A stretch of 64,000 nt of DNA from Candidatus Cloacimonadota bacterium (GCA_023228285.1 JALOBM010000002.1:13473-77472); one strand, 5' to 3'. Shown: positions 36,289 through 45,600, counted from the first letter of the stretch. The notes: generated by a model from the letters alone, not told the origin. A program made the numbers and translations.

Positions 36289-36635
36289 ATATCTCTCCTT
36301 TTATGGATCCTGCGATGCACTCTGTAATTATGAATCACAACTGCCAAAAAGACCATATTGCTAACCAGAAGCACAATGTTTATGGTAAATACATCGTGGC
36401 AGGAGTAATAGATCATGGCAGGAATAAGTATCGCTAGTAAAACAAGCTTAAAAATGATGATCCCACGGGGTAAGCCCATCTTGCGAAACGCCCAGCGTGC
36501 CACCGGATTTCGCTCTCGATAGTAATAGTGAGGCCACATCACGAGATATGTGGAATGAGCATCAAAGCCGTTCAGCAGTACAAATGCAGCGAGTAGCGGC
36601 CAAAATAGCTTTGTGGAATAAAGTATATCTATCAC
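36285..36635 (-). CDS. small multi-pass membrane protein (DUF5658-like)
   Basis: A 116-residue protein with three or four hydrophobic segments (about 9-30, 57-76, 83-103) and a basic C-terminus (HRRIHKRR). The conserved-looking segment is ERNPVARWAFRKMG, a pattern of small membrane proteins of the DUF5658 kind. The start is GTG at 36635 with AGGA seven bases upstream. It is coupled to the patatin gene, suggesting a lipid-related job; this is only positional. Confidence 0.7.
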   Translation of the reverse strand: MIDILYSTKLFWPLLAAFVLLNGFDAHSTYLVMWPHYYYRERNPVARWAFRKMGLPRGIIIFKLVLLAILIPAMIYYSCHDVFTINIVLLVSNMVFLAVVIHNYRVHRRIHKRRDI

Positions 36636-37051
36636 GCATATTCCTTAGTAGATTAATTCCATAGTGTATTAGATCATACTTTGCTGTTACCCAGAATCTG
36701 GCAAGAGAAATCATGTTGCATATGTCGATATTGATTGGGTAGGTATGCTCACCTGCCCCACGCTGCCGGATTCTTCTACGGATTATCCAGATAAAGCATA
36801 CAGAAATTGTAAATTCAATAGATCATAGGGATTATAATACTGTGTCTATTGTCCTGAATAGCATTTTCGCATGGACGTCCCATACGGCTCAAATTAGTCC
36901 TTTACAAGATTTGACTGCCTCAATTTAATGACATTTAATGAGGTGTGGAATCTGCATCGAACATTGAAGATAGTATAAAAGAGATCATAATCGATCACCG
37001 GATCACTCCTCCAAGATATTGAGAATAAATAAAATGAATAAAGGATAAAGC
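36636..37051. other. 416-bp divergent gap without gene
   Basis: AT-rich gap between the membrane-protein gene and recJ. It contains a recJ promoter candidate (36911-36939) and an imperfect hairpin GGTAGGT-ACCTGCC near 36746-36765. No copy of the dispersed repeats was found. Confidence 0.5.
36911..36939 (+). promoter_or_regulatory. candidate recJ-lnt operon promoter
   Basis: TTGACT (36911-36916), 17-base spacer, TTTAAT (36934-36939). The expected start near 36946 leaves a leader of about 105 bases. Confidence 0.5.
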
Positions 37052-38773
37052 ATGGACAAAAAGTGGCTCATCCCACCTGGTCTGAATGCTGAGGATGTTG
37101 AGGCCGTACGGAGCATAGCTACAGAGTTGAAAGTTGGCGATCTGATCGCAGAACTTCTATATCGTCGTGGCTTGCATCGAGCGAAGGACATCTATGATTT
37201 CTTCAATCCCGATCTCTCCCAAATAACCGATCCTTATCTGTTTGAAGAGATGGAGATTGCCGTAGAACGTATTTTGGCAGCAGTGGACAAGAAGGAGCTA
37301 ATCACCATATACGGAGATTACGATGTGGATGGCACTACTGCCACCGCACTTCTGTACCTGGGTTTAAAACGCATCGGGGCAAACATCGATTTTTACATCC
37401 CCCACCGTATGATAGACGGTTATGGACTGTCTTTGGGCAGTCTGGATCAACTACGGGAAAACGGCAGCAAGTTGATCATCAGTGTGGATTGCGGTGTAAA
37501 CGCCATGGAAGAGATCAAGGCTATTTCGGACTTGGGAATGGAGATCATCATCACTGACCATCACAATCCTAAAGCTGAACTACCTCCAGCATTGGCAACC
37601 ATCAATCCAAAGATCCCCGGTTGTAAATACCCCTTCCCTCATCTTGCCGGAGTGGGTGTTGCATACAAACTCTTGATGGCGATCTACAAGAAACTGGGCA
37701 TCGATGGCACAGAGAATGTGTTGAAGTATATGGACTTGGTTGCTGTAGGTACGATTGCGGATATCGTTCCCTTGATCGGAGAGAACCGCATCTTTGCCTC
37801 CATCGGGCTACAACACCTCATCGAGATGAAGAACCTGGGATTGAACGCCCTTATTCAACTCTGCGGTTTAAATCAGAAAACTCTGGATACCACAGATATC
37901 GTGTTTGGCATCGCTCCTCGGATAAATGCCGCGGGACGAATGGGAAGCGCCGCTTTGGCGGTGGAGCTGCTGATCTCCACCGATGAAGTACACTCCATGG
38001 AACTGGCTGAGATGATCGAACGTGATAATTCCCTGCGTCAACAGGAAGATCAGAAAACCTTCCATGAAGCCTGCGAGATCATAGAGAAGAAATATAAGAA
38101 TATGGGCAATACTCCTTGCATGATTGTGTCTTCAGACGATTGGCATCAGGGTGTGATCGGTATCGTGGCCTCCAAGCTGGTGGAAAAGTATTACCGGCCT
38201 GTAATCATGATCTCCTTCAAAGATGGTTTTGGCAGCGGCTCTGGTCGCTCTGTAGCAGATTTTGATCTCTTTTCTGCCTTGCAGCATATCGAACACAATC
38301 TGCACAGTTTCGGTGGTCATAAATACGCAGTGGGACTTACCATATATCAGGAATACCTGGATCGTTTTGAGAATGAGCTTTCCCGCTATGTAGCGGACAA
38401 TCTGCAATTGGATCAGATCCAGCCTCCCTTGGTAATCGATCATGAGATAGAGCTTTACGACATCAATGAATACCTTCTGGACAGCCTGGAGCGATTTGCC
38501 CCCTTTGGGCCAGAGAACCTGCGTCCCACCTTTATGACGCGCAATGTAAGCGTGGCAAATTATCCGTATAACGTCGGCCGAAACCACTTGAAGCTGAAAG
38601 TGGTCAAGGATGGAGTCGCTTTGGATTTGATCGGATACAATCTAGGCGATTACCTTACTCTACTGAAAAAGAATAGCATCATAAACATCGCCTACACACT
38701 GGAATACAATAGATTTGGCAACAAATCGTCGATCCAGGGGAAACTGAAAGACCTGCAAATATTAGGAGCGTGA
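37052..38773 (+). CDS. recJ: single-stranded-DNA-specific exonuclease RecJ
   Basis: A 573-residue 5'-3' exonuclease of DNA repair. The DHH domain shows YGDYDVDGTTATALL (motif I), SVDCGVNAMEEI and ITDHHNPK near residue 170; the DHHA1 domain shows GIASKL..., GSGSGRSVADFDL and FGGHKYAVG; an OB-like domain with RPTFMTRNV ends the protein. Length matches compact RecJ proteins. First gene of the operon recJ-lipoprotein-lnt-merR-glyQ and beyond, all closely spaced. Confidence 0.96.
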   Translation: MDKKWLIPPGLNAEDVEAVRSIATELKVGDLIAELLYRRGLHRAKDIYDFFNPDLSQITDPYLFEEMEIAVERILAAVDKKELITIYGDYDVDGTTATALLYLGLKRIGANIDFYIPHRMIDGYGLSLGSLDQLRENGSKLIISVDCGVNAMEEIKAISDLGMEIIITDHHNPKAELPPALATINPKIPGCKYPFPHLAGVGVAYKLLMAIYKKLGIDGTENVLKYMDLVAVGTIADIVPLIGENRIFASIGLQHLIEMKNLGLNALIQLCGLNQKTLDTTDIVFGIAPRINAAGRMGSAALAVELLISTDEVHSMELAEMIERDNSLRQQEDQKTFHEACEIIEKKYKNMGNTPCMIVSSDDWHQGVIGIVASKLVEKYYRPVIMISFKDGFGSGSGRSVADFDLFSALQHIEHNLHSFGGHKYAVGLTIYQEYLDRFENELSRYVADNLQLDQIQPPLVIDHEIELYDINEYLLDSLERFAPFGPENLRPTFMTRNVSVANYPYNVGRNHLKLKVVKDGVALDLIGYNLGDYLTLLKKNSIINIAYTLEYNRFGNKSSIQGKLKDLQILGA

Positions 38774-38776
38774 GAA

Positions 38777-39589
38777 ATGAGAAAGATAAGCTTTCTTCTG
38801 CTACTTGTCTTATTGGGCTGCTCGGCCTCCAAAAAAGGCCTCCCCAGGGAAATAAGCACATTCACTCTGTTTGATACCATTAGTTTCGAAGAAACTGTGC
38901 AAAAGGCTTATTATCACCCCGGTACGAAGACAGTTTATGCCATGCAAACCGGGAGTCAGGAAATTGTCTTTTGGCGCAACGGCAAGCGTCAAAACGCCAT
39001 TGGTGGATTGGGAAACCAAGCTACAAACTTTCGCAGTTTGGCAGATTTTACCATGTCACAGGATGGCAGCATCTTCGCACTGGATTCTGTAGCTAGAGTG
39101 ATAAAAAAGTTCAATCCCGATGGGAAACTGATCGGGGATATGGAACTGAGCTATGTGCAACAACCCACGAAACTGGCTCTGGGAAACAGCCAGAATGTCT
39201 TTGTTTACGATGCGGCCGGATCAGAGATCATCGCCTATGACTTGCTGGAAGGAGCTGAACTGTACCGCTTCGGCAAGTTCGAATTGAGCACCGTACATAT
39301 GCTGTACGCAAATAAAGATTATGTGGTGGCTTACGACGATACCAAAGGGGAAAACACGCTGTTCTCCAGTTTGGGGCAGATGATCTCCAAAGATAGCGGA
39401 CAATTGGTGTATGACCTCTACAACAATGCTATTGGCTTGAATGACGAGGCACTTATCAGCAAGATGAGTTCGGCATGGCTGCCAATGACTGGCGAAGTGG
39501 GGCTGATGACTATCTGTGGTGATACTATTGCGATTGTGGTAGGCAAACAAGTGCGTTTGTTGAAACTGGATTATGCTGAGGTTCTTTAA
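38777..39589 (+). CDS. lipoprotein with beta-propeller-like domain
   Basis: A 270-residue protein with a signal peptide and lipobox (VLLGC, lipidated C15). The mature part has repeated units of about 45 residues built on strands such as KTVYAMQTGSQEIVFWRNGKR, GSIFALDSVARVIKKFNPDGK and QNVFVYDAAGSEIIAYDLL, the look of a six-bladed NHL/6-bladed propeller. It probably binds another envelope protein or a ligand; none can be named. It lies three bases after recJ and overlaps lnt by 17 bases; a lipoprotein beside the lipoprotein acyltransferase gene may be chance. Confidence 0.8.
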   Translation: MRKISFLLLLVLLGCSASKKGLPREISTFTLFDTISFEETVQKAYYHPGTKTVYAMQTGSQEIVFWRNGKRQNAIGGLGNQATNFRSLADFTMSQDGSIFALDSVARVIKKFNPDGKLIGDMELSYVQQPTKLALGNSQNVFVYDAAGSEIIAYDLLEGAELYRFGKFELSTVHMLYANKDYVVAYDDTKGENTLFSSLGQMISKDSGQLVYDLYNNAIGLNDEALISKMSSAWLPMTGEVGLMTICGDTIAIVVGKQVRLLKLDYAEVL

Positions 39590-41066
39590 AACCTTCTACT
39601 TGCCCCTGATTGCAGGGATTCTGTTAAGCCTGTCCCGGGTTCCATTGTACTTGGGCTGGCTTGTGTTCGTGGCGTTTGTGCCACTGTTGTATTACTTTAA
39701 GCAAGGCAAGCATACATTAAAACAAAACCTGATCTCCGCTATGTTGTTCTGTTTGGTGCAGATTTTGGTGGTTTTCAACTGGATTGGTTTGGTTACTCTG
39801 CTCGGATTGGTGGGAATATGGCTGATCTTTTCAGTGTATTATCTAATCACTTTTTTGGTTATCGAACAGGTGTGGCGCAAATCCCAGGCACTTGCCTACC
39901 CGATCTTTGTAACCGCCATCATCAGCTTTGAGTATCTGCAAAACTTTGGCGAAATGCGCTTCCCATGGTGGAACATAGGCTACTCCCTAGCGGATTACAC
40001 TACTCTTTTGCAAGCTTTGGATTTGGGTGGATTGAGCCTGCTAGCTCTGTTAGTGCTTAGCATCAATTATTTAGTTTATCAGCTTACTCTGGGCAAACGC
40101 AGAGCAATCTTTCCCATAGTCGTGTGCTGTATAGCCTGGTATGCGTACGGCCAATACCGCCTGCTCACCTTGCCTCTAGAGAAGCAAAGCCAAAGAATCA
40201 GCGTGATGCAGCCATCCATAGAGCAAGATGAGAAATGGGATATCGAGAAATACCGGGAAATTATTGAAGTATATCGGGAACTAAGTGCGCAAGCTTCTAA
40301 AAACGGAACTCAACTGCATATCTATCCCGAAGCAGCCATCCCGGACTATCTGATGTATTCAGAGCAAGCCCACACAGATCTGACCAGCATTATAGACGCA
40401 AATCAAATGAGCATTTTCACCGGCTTTCCCCATGTGGAACAAGCTCCTCCGGAACATCCTCAATCCCATTACTATTACAATGCTGCCGCTCTTTTTCACC
40501 CTTATCGACATGAACCCAAACTGTTCTACAAAAACATCCTGGTTCCGGTGGGTGAAAGAATGCTGTGGTTGGATCATTTCCCCTTTTTGTGGAAGCTGCA
40601 GTTTGGTCAGGCAAATTGGGAGTTTGGCACCACCATCCCTCGTTATGAATATGACGGTATGGAGTTCACTCCCTCCATATGTTACGAATTGGCCTTCCCG
40701 CATTTTATGCAGCGGGCAAATTTCAACTCCCGTAAAGCAGATTTTCATGTGAACATCACGAACGATGCTTGGTTCGGAACCTCATACGGCCCATGGTTGC
40801 ATGGCATGATGAGTAAATTTAGGGCAATCGAATCTCGCATACAGATTTATCGTAGTGCCAATACCGGTATTTCCATGATCGTAAATCCAAAGGGAGAGAT
40901 TATCAGCTCGGCCTCATTGTTTGAACGTACCAACATTAACGCGGAGCTCTACACATGTGCCGATACGCCCTTATATCATAGAATCTATCCTTACCCCTGG
41001 ATATTTGTGTGCCTTACGGCAGTCCTTACCATCTATAGCTTCATTATTCCAAGGAGAGGCCTATGA
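39573..41066 (+). CDS. lnt: apolipoprotein N-acyltransferase
   Basis: A 497-residue inner-membrane enzyme adding the third acyl chain to lipoproteins. Six or so N-terminal helices fill residues 8-195, followed by the nitrilase-like domain with the complete catalytic triad E253 (YPEAAIP), K320 (FYKNILVPVGE) and C370 (PSICYE), and a final membrane helix. Presence of Lnt implies a Gram-negative envelope, in agreement with the LolC/E gene. It overlaps both neighbours. Confidence 0.95.
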   Translation: MLRFFKTFYLPLIAGILLSLSRVPLYLGWLVFVAFVPLLYYFKQGKHTLKQNLISAMLFCLVQILVVFNWIGLVTLLGLVGIWLIFSVYYLITFLVIEQVWRKSQALAYPIFVTAIISFEYLQNFGEMRFPWWNIGYSLADYTTLLQALDLGGLSLLALLVLSINYLVYQLTLGKRRAIFPIVVCCIAWYAYGQYRLLTLPLEKQSQRISVMQPSIEQDEKWDIEKYREIIEVYRELSAQASKNGTQLHIYPEAAIPDYLMYSEQAHTDLTSIIDANQMSIFTGFPHVEQAPPEHPQSHYYYNAAALFHPYRHEPKLFYKNILVPVGERMLWLDHFPFLWKLQFGQANWEFGTTIPRYEYDGMEFTPSICYELAFPHFMQRANFNSRKADFHVNITNDAWFGTSYGPWLHGMMSKFRAIESRIQIYRSANTGISMIVNPKGEIISSASLFERTNINAELYTCADTPLYHRIYPYPWIFVCLTAVLTIYSFIIPRRGL

Positions 41067-41440
41067 CCAAGCATTATTACAGTATTGGCGAAGTAAGCAA
41101 TCTGTTGGATGTCAAACCTCATGTTTTACGCTATTGGGAAGTAGAGATTCCCGCCATCCGCCCCAAAAAGAGCGGACACAAACGCCGTTACAATCTGCAG
41201 CAAATTGAAACCCTGAAGAAGATCAAGGACATGCTATACAACCAACACTATACTATTGAGGGAGCCAAGCAGAAGCTGAGATTGGATAAAGAACTGCGGC
41301 AAGAGCTACGCGAAGAAGCGGTGGCCAAGCAGAGACTAAAAGTGGATGCGGCCTTGCCGGCAATTGCGAAAGAACTGATGGACTTAAAGAACGGTCTCAT
41401 TCAACTGAAGAAAGAATGTAAAAAATTAGCAGGAAAATAA
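41063..41440 (+). CDS. MerR-family transcriptional regulator
   Basis: A 125-residue protein with an N-terminal winged-helix domain (YSIGEVSNLLDVKPHVLRYWE, then RPKKSGHKRRYNLQQIETL) and a charged C-terminal helix that would form the dimerising coiled coil. No effector-binding cysteines are present, unlike metal-sensing MerR members, so the signal is unknown. Four-base overlap with lnt; glyQ starts three bases later. The operator cannot be located. Confidence 0.92.
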   Translation: MTKHYYSIGEVSNLLDVKPHVLRYWEVEIPAIRPKKSGHKRRYNLQQIETLKKIKDMLYNQHYTIEGAKQKLRLDKELRQELREEAVAKQRLKVDAALPAIAKELMDLKNGLIQLKKECKKLAGK

Positions 41441-41443
41441 CAA

Positions 41444-42298
41444 ATGGAATTTCAACGTATAATCCAATGCCTTCAAGAATTTTGGGCGGGAAAGGGCTGC
41501 AACTTGATTCAGCCATACGACATCGAAATGGGTGCCGGAACCTTTCATCCGGCCACTTTCTTTGGCGCTTTAGGAAATAAAGACACCGCCATCGCCTATC
41601 CCCAAGCCTGCCGCAGACCCAAAGACGGACGTTATGGGGACAATCCTAATCGCTTTCAGCATTATTACCAGTTTCAGGTGATCATCAAGCCCTGCCCGGA
41701 CGACATCCAGAATCAGTATCTGAAGAGTCTTCAAGCTATTGGTATCGAATTGGAGAAACATGATATTCGCTTTGTGGAAGACGATTGGGAGTCTCCTACC
41801 CTGGGCGCCTGGGGCTTGGGTTGGGAAGTATGGTTGGATGGCATGGAGATATCACAATTCACATATTTTCAACAAGTCGGCAGTGTGGATGTATTCCCAG
41901 TTCCGGTGGAGCTGACATATGGTTTGGAGCGCTTGGCGATGTATATTCAAGATGTCTCAGATTATCGAGAGTTGGATTACAGTGCCAAAAGCAAATATGC
42001 GGACTTATATTATCACAAAGAACTGGAATACTCTGCCTACAACTTTGAGTATGCGGACACCGCTCTCCTTTTTGATTTGTTTACAAAATACGAAACCGAG
42101 TGCCAGAGACTAATCCAGGGGGGGTTGGTATATCCCGCCTACGATATGCTTCTGAAGAGCTCTCACACCTTCAACCTGCTGGATGCCAGAGGCGTGATCA
42201 GCGTTACTGAGCGTGCTGCCTACATCGGCAGAATCCGCAATCTGGCAAAGATATGTGCCACCACCTACATGGCAAAGTATTGTAAGGAGGAAAAATGA
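41444..42298 (+). CDS. glyQ: glycyl-tRNA synthetase alpha subunit
   Basis: A 284-residue catalytic chain of the alpha2beta2 enzyme, with class II motifs: [48 protein letters not shown] and [14 protein letters not shown]. Almost every conserved block of bacterial GlyQ is present. The beta subunit gene glyS is at 2.9-5.0 kb on the other strand, so balanced expression must come from two separate units. Its stop overlaps the following ATG. Confidence 0.97.
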   Translation: MEFQRIIQCLQEFWAGKGCNLIQPYDIEMGAGTFHPATFFGALGNKDTAIAYPQACRRPKDGRYGDNPNRFQHYYQFQVIIKPCPDDIQNQYLKSLQAIGIELEKHDIRFVEDDWESPTLGAWGLGWEVWLDGMEISQFTYFQQVGSVDVFPVPVELTYGLERLAMYIQDVSDYRELDYSAKSKYADLYYHKELEYSAYNFEYADTALLFDLFTKYETECQRLIQGGLVYPAYDMLLKSSHTFNLLDARGVISVTERAAYIGRIRNLAKICATTYMAKYCKEEK

Positions 42299-42966
42299 AC
42301 CATCCTTATGGCGGTTTGCTGAATGCACTCAGCAATATCCAGGATCGCTTGATCCAAGTAAACGTGTACAAAGACCTCTGGGGCAGTTACAACTCTGTAG
42401 TAATCCTGGACGAGGATCCTGACGGCTGGCTGCTGAAGCTGACTCCTTTGGCCAAATATATCCACAAGCATAGATTGAATTTGCCCCTGATAATCAATCG
42501 CCGTTTTATCCAGTATTCTCTGGATTCCTATCCGCTTGAGTTCATCAACATAGTTAGCAGCCAACACATGAATCTGATGCAGAAAGAGGACTTGCTTTCA
42601 AATCTGAAAATAGTGCCTTCCGATGTTCGTCTGCAAATGGAGCGCGAGTTCAAGAGTAAATGGCTCCTTACTCGCCAGATTGTTTTGGAAGGCCGGATGA
42701 ACAGCCGCAATCTGCGAGAGACTCTGCACATTTCCATTCGAGCGTTGATTCCCGCATTTAAAGGCTTCTTCTTCCTGGCAAATCAGACATATCCTCAGAG
42801 CCGCAAAGATCTCTTTGATCAAGCTGCTTTGATCACCAAGATCGATTTGAACGCCCTGGGTATTTGGCTGGAAAACAGCATTATAGAACTTGCCGATATA
42901 GAACGATATCTGGCAATCCTGCAAAAACTTATGGAATTGATGGAGACATATCCCATAGACGTATGA
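42295..42966 (+). CDS. nucleotidyltransferase-fold protein with helical C-terminus
   Basis: A 223-residue protein with no named function. Residues 25-90 ([23 protein letters not shown], then [24 protein letters not shown]) follow the outline of a degenerate nucleotidyltransferase: strand-turn, central sheet and acidic FPIEF-like strand, but the catalytic GS-x-DxD signature is missing. From about 105 the protein is helical ([22 protein letters not shown]), a HEPN-like four-helix layout. Related two-part proteins occur in other bacteria. It overlaps glyQ and the amidohydrolase by four bases each. Confidence 0.6.
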   Translation: MNHPYGGLLNALSNIQDRLIQVNVYKDLWGSYNSVVILDEDPDGWLLKLTPLAKYIHKHRLNLPLIINRRFIQYSLDSYPLEFINIVSSQHMNLMQKEDLLSNLKIVPSDVRLQMEREFKSKWLLTRQIVLEGRMNSRNLRETLHISIRALIPAFKGFFFLANQTYPQSRKDLFDQAALITKIDLNALGIWLENSIIELADIERYLAILQKLMELMETYPIDV

Positions 42967-43748
42967 TTCAGTGTAAATACAATCTTGGAGACAGCAAAAA
43001 GCCAGTTCTGGCACTTGCAATTCACAATGGACATCGGATTCCTGAGGCCATGAAACCTTATACAAGCATAAGCGCTTCAGACCGCTTTCGTGAAGAGGAC
43101 CCTCATACCGGGCTTTTCGCTGCCTTATTTGAAAACCACTTGATAGTGGAAACCAGCCGTTTTGCCGTGGATCTGAACCGGGGACTGGAGAAATGCGTAT
43201 ATCTGAAGCCAGAAGATGCCTGGGGCTTGGAAACCAGAATTGGAACGATGCCTGATCCTTTGTACAAAGACTTGCTCGGTTCTTATACTGATTGGTACAA
43301 CACTCTCATCTATCAGGTGAACAGATTGTTGAACATCCACCCCTTTCTATTTGTGCTGGATATTCACAGCTTCAACCACCGCCGTGGTGGAGCAGATGCA
43401 GAACCAGATCCCCAGATTGATAATCCTGATATCATCCTGGGGCGCAGCAATATGCCCCAAAAGCTCTACCCCTTGGTGGAAGATTTACGAGAGAGGTTGA
43501 AGGGGAAAGACTTCTTGGATTCTCAACTGGATGTCCGCTGTGATGTGAAATTCCCCGGTGGACAATTGCCCCGCTTTCTCCATGAACGTTATCCCGATCG
43601 AGTACTCTGCATCGCCGTGGAGTTTAAAAAGATATTTATGGACGAATGGACAGGGAAGCTAGATCCCGTCGCCATGCATGACTTACAAGAAATCTTTGTA
43701 TCAGTAGCCCAAGGGTGGATCCGGGATCAATATTCCAAAATCACCTAA
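42963..43748 (+). CDS. N-formylglutamate amidohydrolase family protein
   Basis: A 261-residue protein starting at ATG 42963 inside the stop of the previous gene (ATGA); the frame is open further upstream but that part lies in the coding region of the neighbour. Visible blocks are LAIHNGHRIPEAM near the start, FAVDLNRG, FVLDIHSFNHRRGG near residue 140, and RVLCIAVEFKKIFMDE, matching the FGase fold (DUF/HutG-type zinc hydrolase). In histidine degradation the enzyme releases formate and glutamate; with no other hut gene here, this is only one possible role. Confidence 0.85.
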   Translation: MIQCKYNLGDSKKPVLALAIHNGHRIPEAMKPYTSISASDRFREEDPHTGLFAALFENHLIVETSRFAVDLNRGLEKCVYLKPEDAWGLETRIGTMPDPLYKDLLGSYTDWYNTLIYQVNRLLNIHPFLFVLDIHSFNHRRGGADAEPDPQIDNPDIILGRSNMPQKLYPLVEDLRERLKGKDFLDSQLDVRCDVKFPGGQLPRFLHERYPDRVLCIAVEFKKIFMDEWTGKLDPVAMHDLQEIFVSVAQGWIRDQYSKIT

Positions 43749-43842
43749 CAGTAATACTATTACCTGCCTGTTTGAGAATGGAACAGCGCCTGCAAAAGGC
43801 TATACTGCCCATTTTTAACCTCAATAGGTTACTCTCTCGTCA

Positions 43843-43866
43843 AGTTTCTTATTGACAAAAGAAACT
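43843..43866 (+). promoter_or_regulatory. inverted repeat over the -35 box, candidate operator
   Basis: AGTTTCTT (43843-43850) and AAGAAACT (43859-43866) form a perfect eight-base inverted repeat with an eight-base centre that contains most of the TTGACA -35 box. Its position would let a dimeric regulator block RNA polymerase. Confidence 0.55.
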
Positions 43867-43880
43867 AAGCATAAGATACT
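43852..43880 (+). promoter_or_regulatory. strong promoter of the desulfoferrodoxin operon
   Basis: TTGACA (43852-43857), 17-base spacer, GATACT (43875-43880). The start is expected near 43887, leaving a leader of about 26 bases with GGAGG. Confidence 0.75.
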
Positions 43881-43912
43881 TGGTACATGGACTTAAAACC
43901 ATGGAGGTAAAG

Positions 43913-44290
43913 ATGATTACATTACGTCAAGTATGGCATTGCCCAATATGTGGAAATACAGTAGAAGCTGTATATGGTGGTCAAGGTGAATTGGTATGTT
44001 GTGGCGAGCCGATGAAGCTATTAAAAGAGAATGCTGTGGACGCAGCCAAAGAAAAGCACGTTCCTGTCGTAAGCGACTTGGGTAACTCCATCAGGGTCGA
44101 GGTAGGTTCTGTACCTCATCCGATGGAAGAGAAGCACTATATTGTTTTTGTGGAAGTACTTACAAAGAAGAAAGTATATCGTCACGAGTTCAAACCCGGA
44201 GAAGCTCCCGTAGCGGAGTTTCCGGTTAAGAAAGCCGAAGTGGAATCAGTACGAGAGTATTGCAATCTGCATGGCTTGTGGAAAGCATAA
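43913..44290 (+). CDS. dfx: desulfoferrodoxin (superoxide reductase, two-iron)
   Basis: A 125-residue enzyme reducing superoxide to peroxide without making oxygen. ATG 43913 is chosen because GGAGG lies five bases upstream; an in-frame GTG 11 codons earlier would begin at the transcription start. Centre I (rubredoxin-like) cysteines are C10, C13, C29 and C30; centre II has H49, H69, H75, H120 and C117, and the catalytic lysine K48 region reads EKHVPV. The active site is complete. First gene of the operon with rubrerythrin and rubredoxin, its usual partners. Confidence 0.95.
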   Translation: MITLRQVWHCPICGNTVEAVYGGQGELVCCGEPMKLLKENAVDAAKEKHVPVVSDLGNSIRVEVGSVPHPMEEKHYIVFVEVLTKKKVYRHEFKPGEAPVAEFPVKKAEVESVREYCNLHGLWKA

Positions 44291-44314
44291 AAAGAAACAC
44301 CTGGAGGTAGATAA

Positions 44315-44911
44315 ATGTCCTTTAAAGATAGCAGAACTGCAGAAAACCTAATGAAATCATTTGCTGGAGAGTGTCAAGCCAGAATGCGCTATGAGTACTC
44401 TGCCAAGACTGCAAAGAAAGAAGGCTTTGAACAAATTTCCAATATCTTTGTGGAAACAGCTTTAAACGAAAAAGAACATGCCAAAGTATTCTTCCGCCAC
44501 TTGTTAAAAAACGGCATTGAAGGCGAGATGATCAACATCACCGCCTCATATCCCGTGGGCTGGAGCGAGACCGAAGAAGGCACGATCAAGAATCTGGATT
44601 ATGCCGCCAAGGGTGAAAACGAAGAATGGACCGAGCTCTATCCCATGTTTGCAGACATCGCCGAGGAAGAAGGCTACAAAGATATCGCCCTATCTTGGAG
44701 GATGGTATCTAAAGTTGAAAAAGAACACGAGAAGCGCTTCCGAATACTCTATAATAACGTGAAAAACCTGAAAGTGTTCAAGAAGGACGATAAAGTATTT
44801 TGGAAATGTCTAAATTGCGGTTATATTCATGAAGGGGATACAGCTCCCAAGGTGTGTCCCGTGTGTAATCACCCGCAAGCATATTTTGAACTACATATAG
44901 AGACATACTAA
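44315..44911 (+). CDS. rbr: rubrerythrin
   Basis: A 198-residue peroxide reductase. The diiron four-helix domain has ExxH pairs E52-H55 and E135-H138 and [13 protein letters not shown] near residue 19; the C-terminal rubredoxin-like domain carries C165, C168, C181 and C184 ([19 protein letters not shown]). It takes electrons from rubredoxin, encoded next. GGAGG precedes the ATG. Confidence 0.96.
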   Translation: MSFKDSRTAENLMKSFAGECQARMRYEYSAKTAKKEGFEQISNIFVETALNEKEHAKVFFRHLLKNGIEGEMINITASYPVGWSETEEGTIKNLDYAAKGENEEWTELYPMFADIAEEEGYKDIALSWRMVSKVEKEHEKRFRILYNNVKNLKVFKKDDKVFWKCLNCGYIHEGDTAPKVCPVCNHPQAYFELHIETY

Positions 44912-44927
44912 ATCCTGGAGGATATCA

Positions 44928-45068
44928 ATGCAAAAGTATCAATGCATCGCCTGTGGCTGGATTTACGATCCCGCTGAGAACGACAACATACCGTTTGAAC
45001 AACTTCCTGAAGATTTTGTTTGCCCAGAATGCGGTGTCAGTAAAGACATGTTCGAACCACTTGATTAA
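44928..45068 (+). CDS. rub: rubredoxin (short form)
   Basis: A 46-residue electron carrier read directly from the sequence. It shows the four iron ligands C6, C9 ([10 protein letters not shown]) and C32, C35 (CPECG), with FEQLPEDF between. It is shorter than the usual 52-54 residues because the loop between IYDP and FEQLP is reduced. GGAGG is seven bases before the ATG, and the spacing to rubrerythrin (16 bases) shows it is the third gene of this oxygen-defence operon. A terminator follows after 13 bases. Confidence 0.93.
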   Translation: MQKYQCIACGWIYDPAENDNIPFEQLPEDFVCPECGVSKDMFEPLD

Positions 45069-45081
45069 CAGATCCTTTAAC

Positions 45082-45112
45082 GCCGGGAAGCTAACAACCT
45101 TCCCGGCATTTG
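45082..45112 (+). terminator. terminator of the dfx-rbr-rub operon
   Basis: GCCGGGAAG (45082-45090), eight-base loop, CTTCCCGGC (45099-45107), then ATTTGCTT. The stem is nine perfect base pairs. Confidence 0.85.
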
Positions 45113-45147
45113 CTTATTAATCCTTCCTGGTCCTATGTCGAGGAGTT

Positions 45148-45600
45148 ATGACAATCCCTGAATTCAATGAAATCTTGGATTTTGCCGTTGAACGCGAGCA
45201 AGCAGCAGTATCATTCTATAGAAAACTGCAACAACAAAGCAAATTTGCCGATCAAAAGGAGATGCTCAAGGAACTGGAACAGATGGAGATGGGGCATATA
45301 GTGGTTATTGAGAGCATTCGTAAAAAGGGCGTGAAAGCCGAAGATATCCAAAAAACCAGAAACCTGAAGATCAGCGAATACTTAGTAAAAGAACCGGATG
45401 AAAAGGAACTGAGCTACCAAAGCATCCTCATCCAAGCTATGAAGCGCGAAGAAAGCTCTTTCAAGCTATACTCCGAGATGAGCCTGAAGTTCACCGATGA
45501 GGAAATATCCACTCTCTTTCGCAGATTGGCCTCCGATGAAGCCAAACACAAGCTGCATTTTGAAATACTATACGACGAGTTTATCAGCAAGGGAAATTGA
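45148..45600 (+). CDS. rubrerythrin-family diiron protein without rubredoxin domain
   Basis: A 150-residue four-helix bundle with ExxH motifs E47-H50 (EMGH) and E132-H135 (EAKH) and glutamates in helices one and three (EREQAAVSFY, KREESSFKLY). All diiron ligands are present, so it can probably bind iron and reduce peroxide, but it lacks the electron-accepting rubredoxin domain. It stands just after the rubredoxin terminator, and its stop overlaps the TTG of tsaB. A similar protein is encoded at 55.6 kb. Confidence 0.85.
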   Translation: MTIPEFNEILDFAVEREQAAVSFYRKLQQQSKFADQKEMLKELEQMEMGHIVVIESIRKKGVKAEDIQKTRNLKISEYLVKEPDEKELSYQSILIQAMKREESSFKLYSEMSLKFTDEEISTLFRRLASDEAKHKLHFEILYDEFISKGN

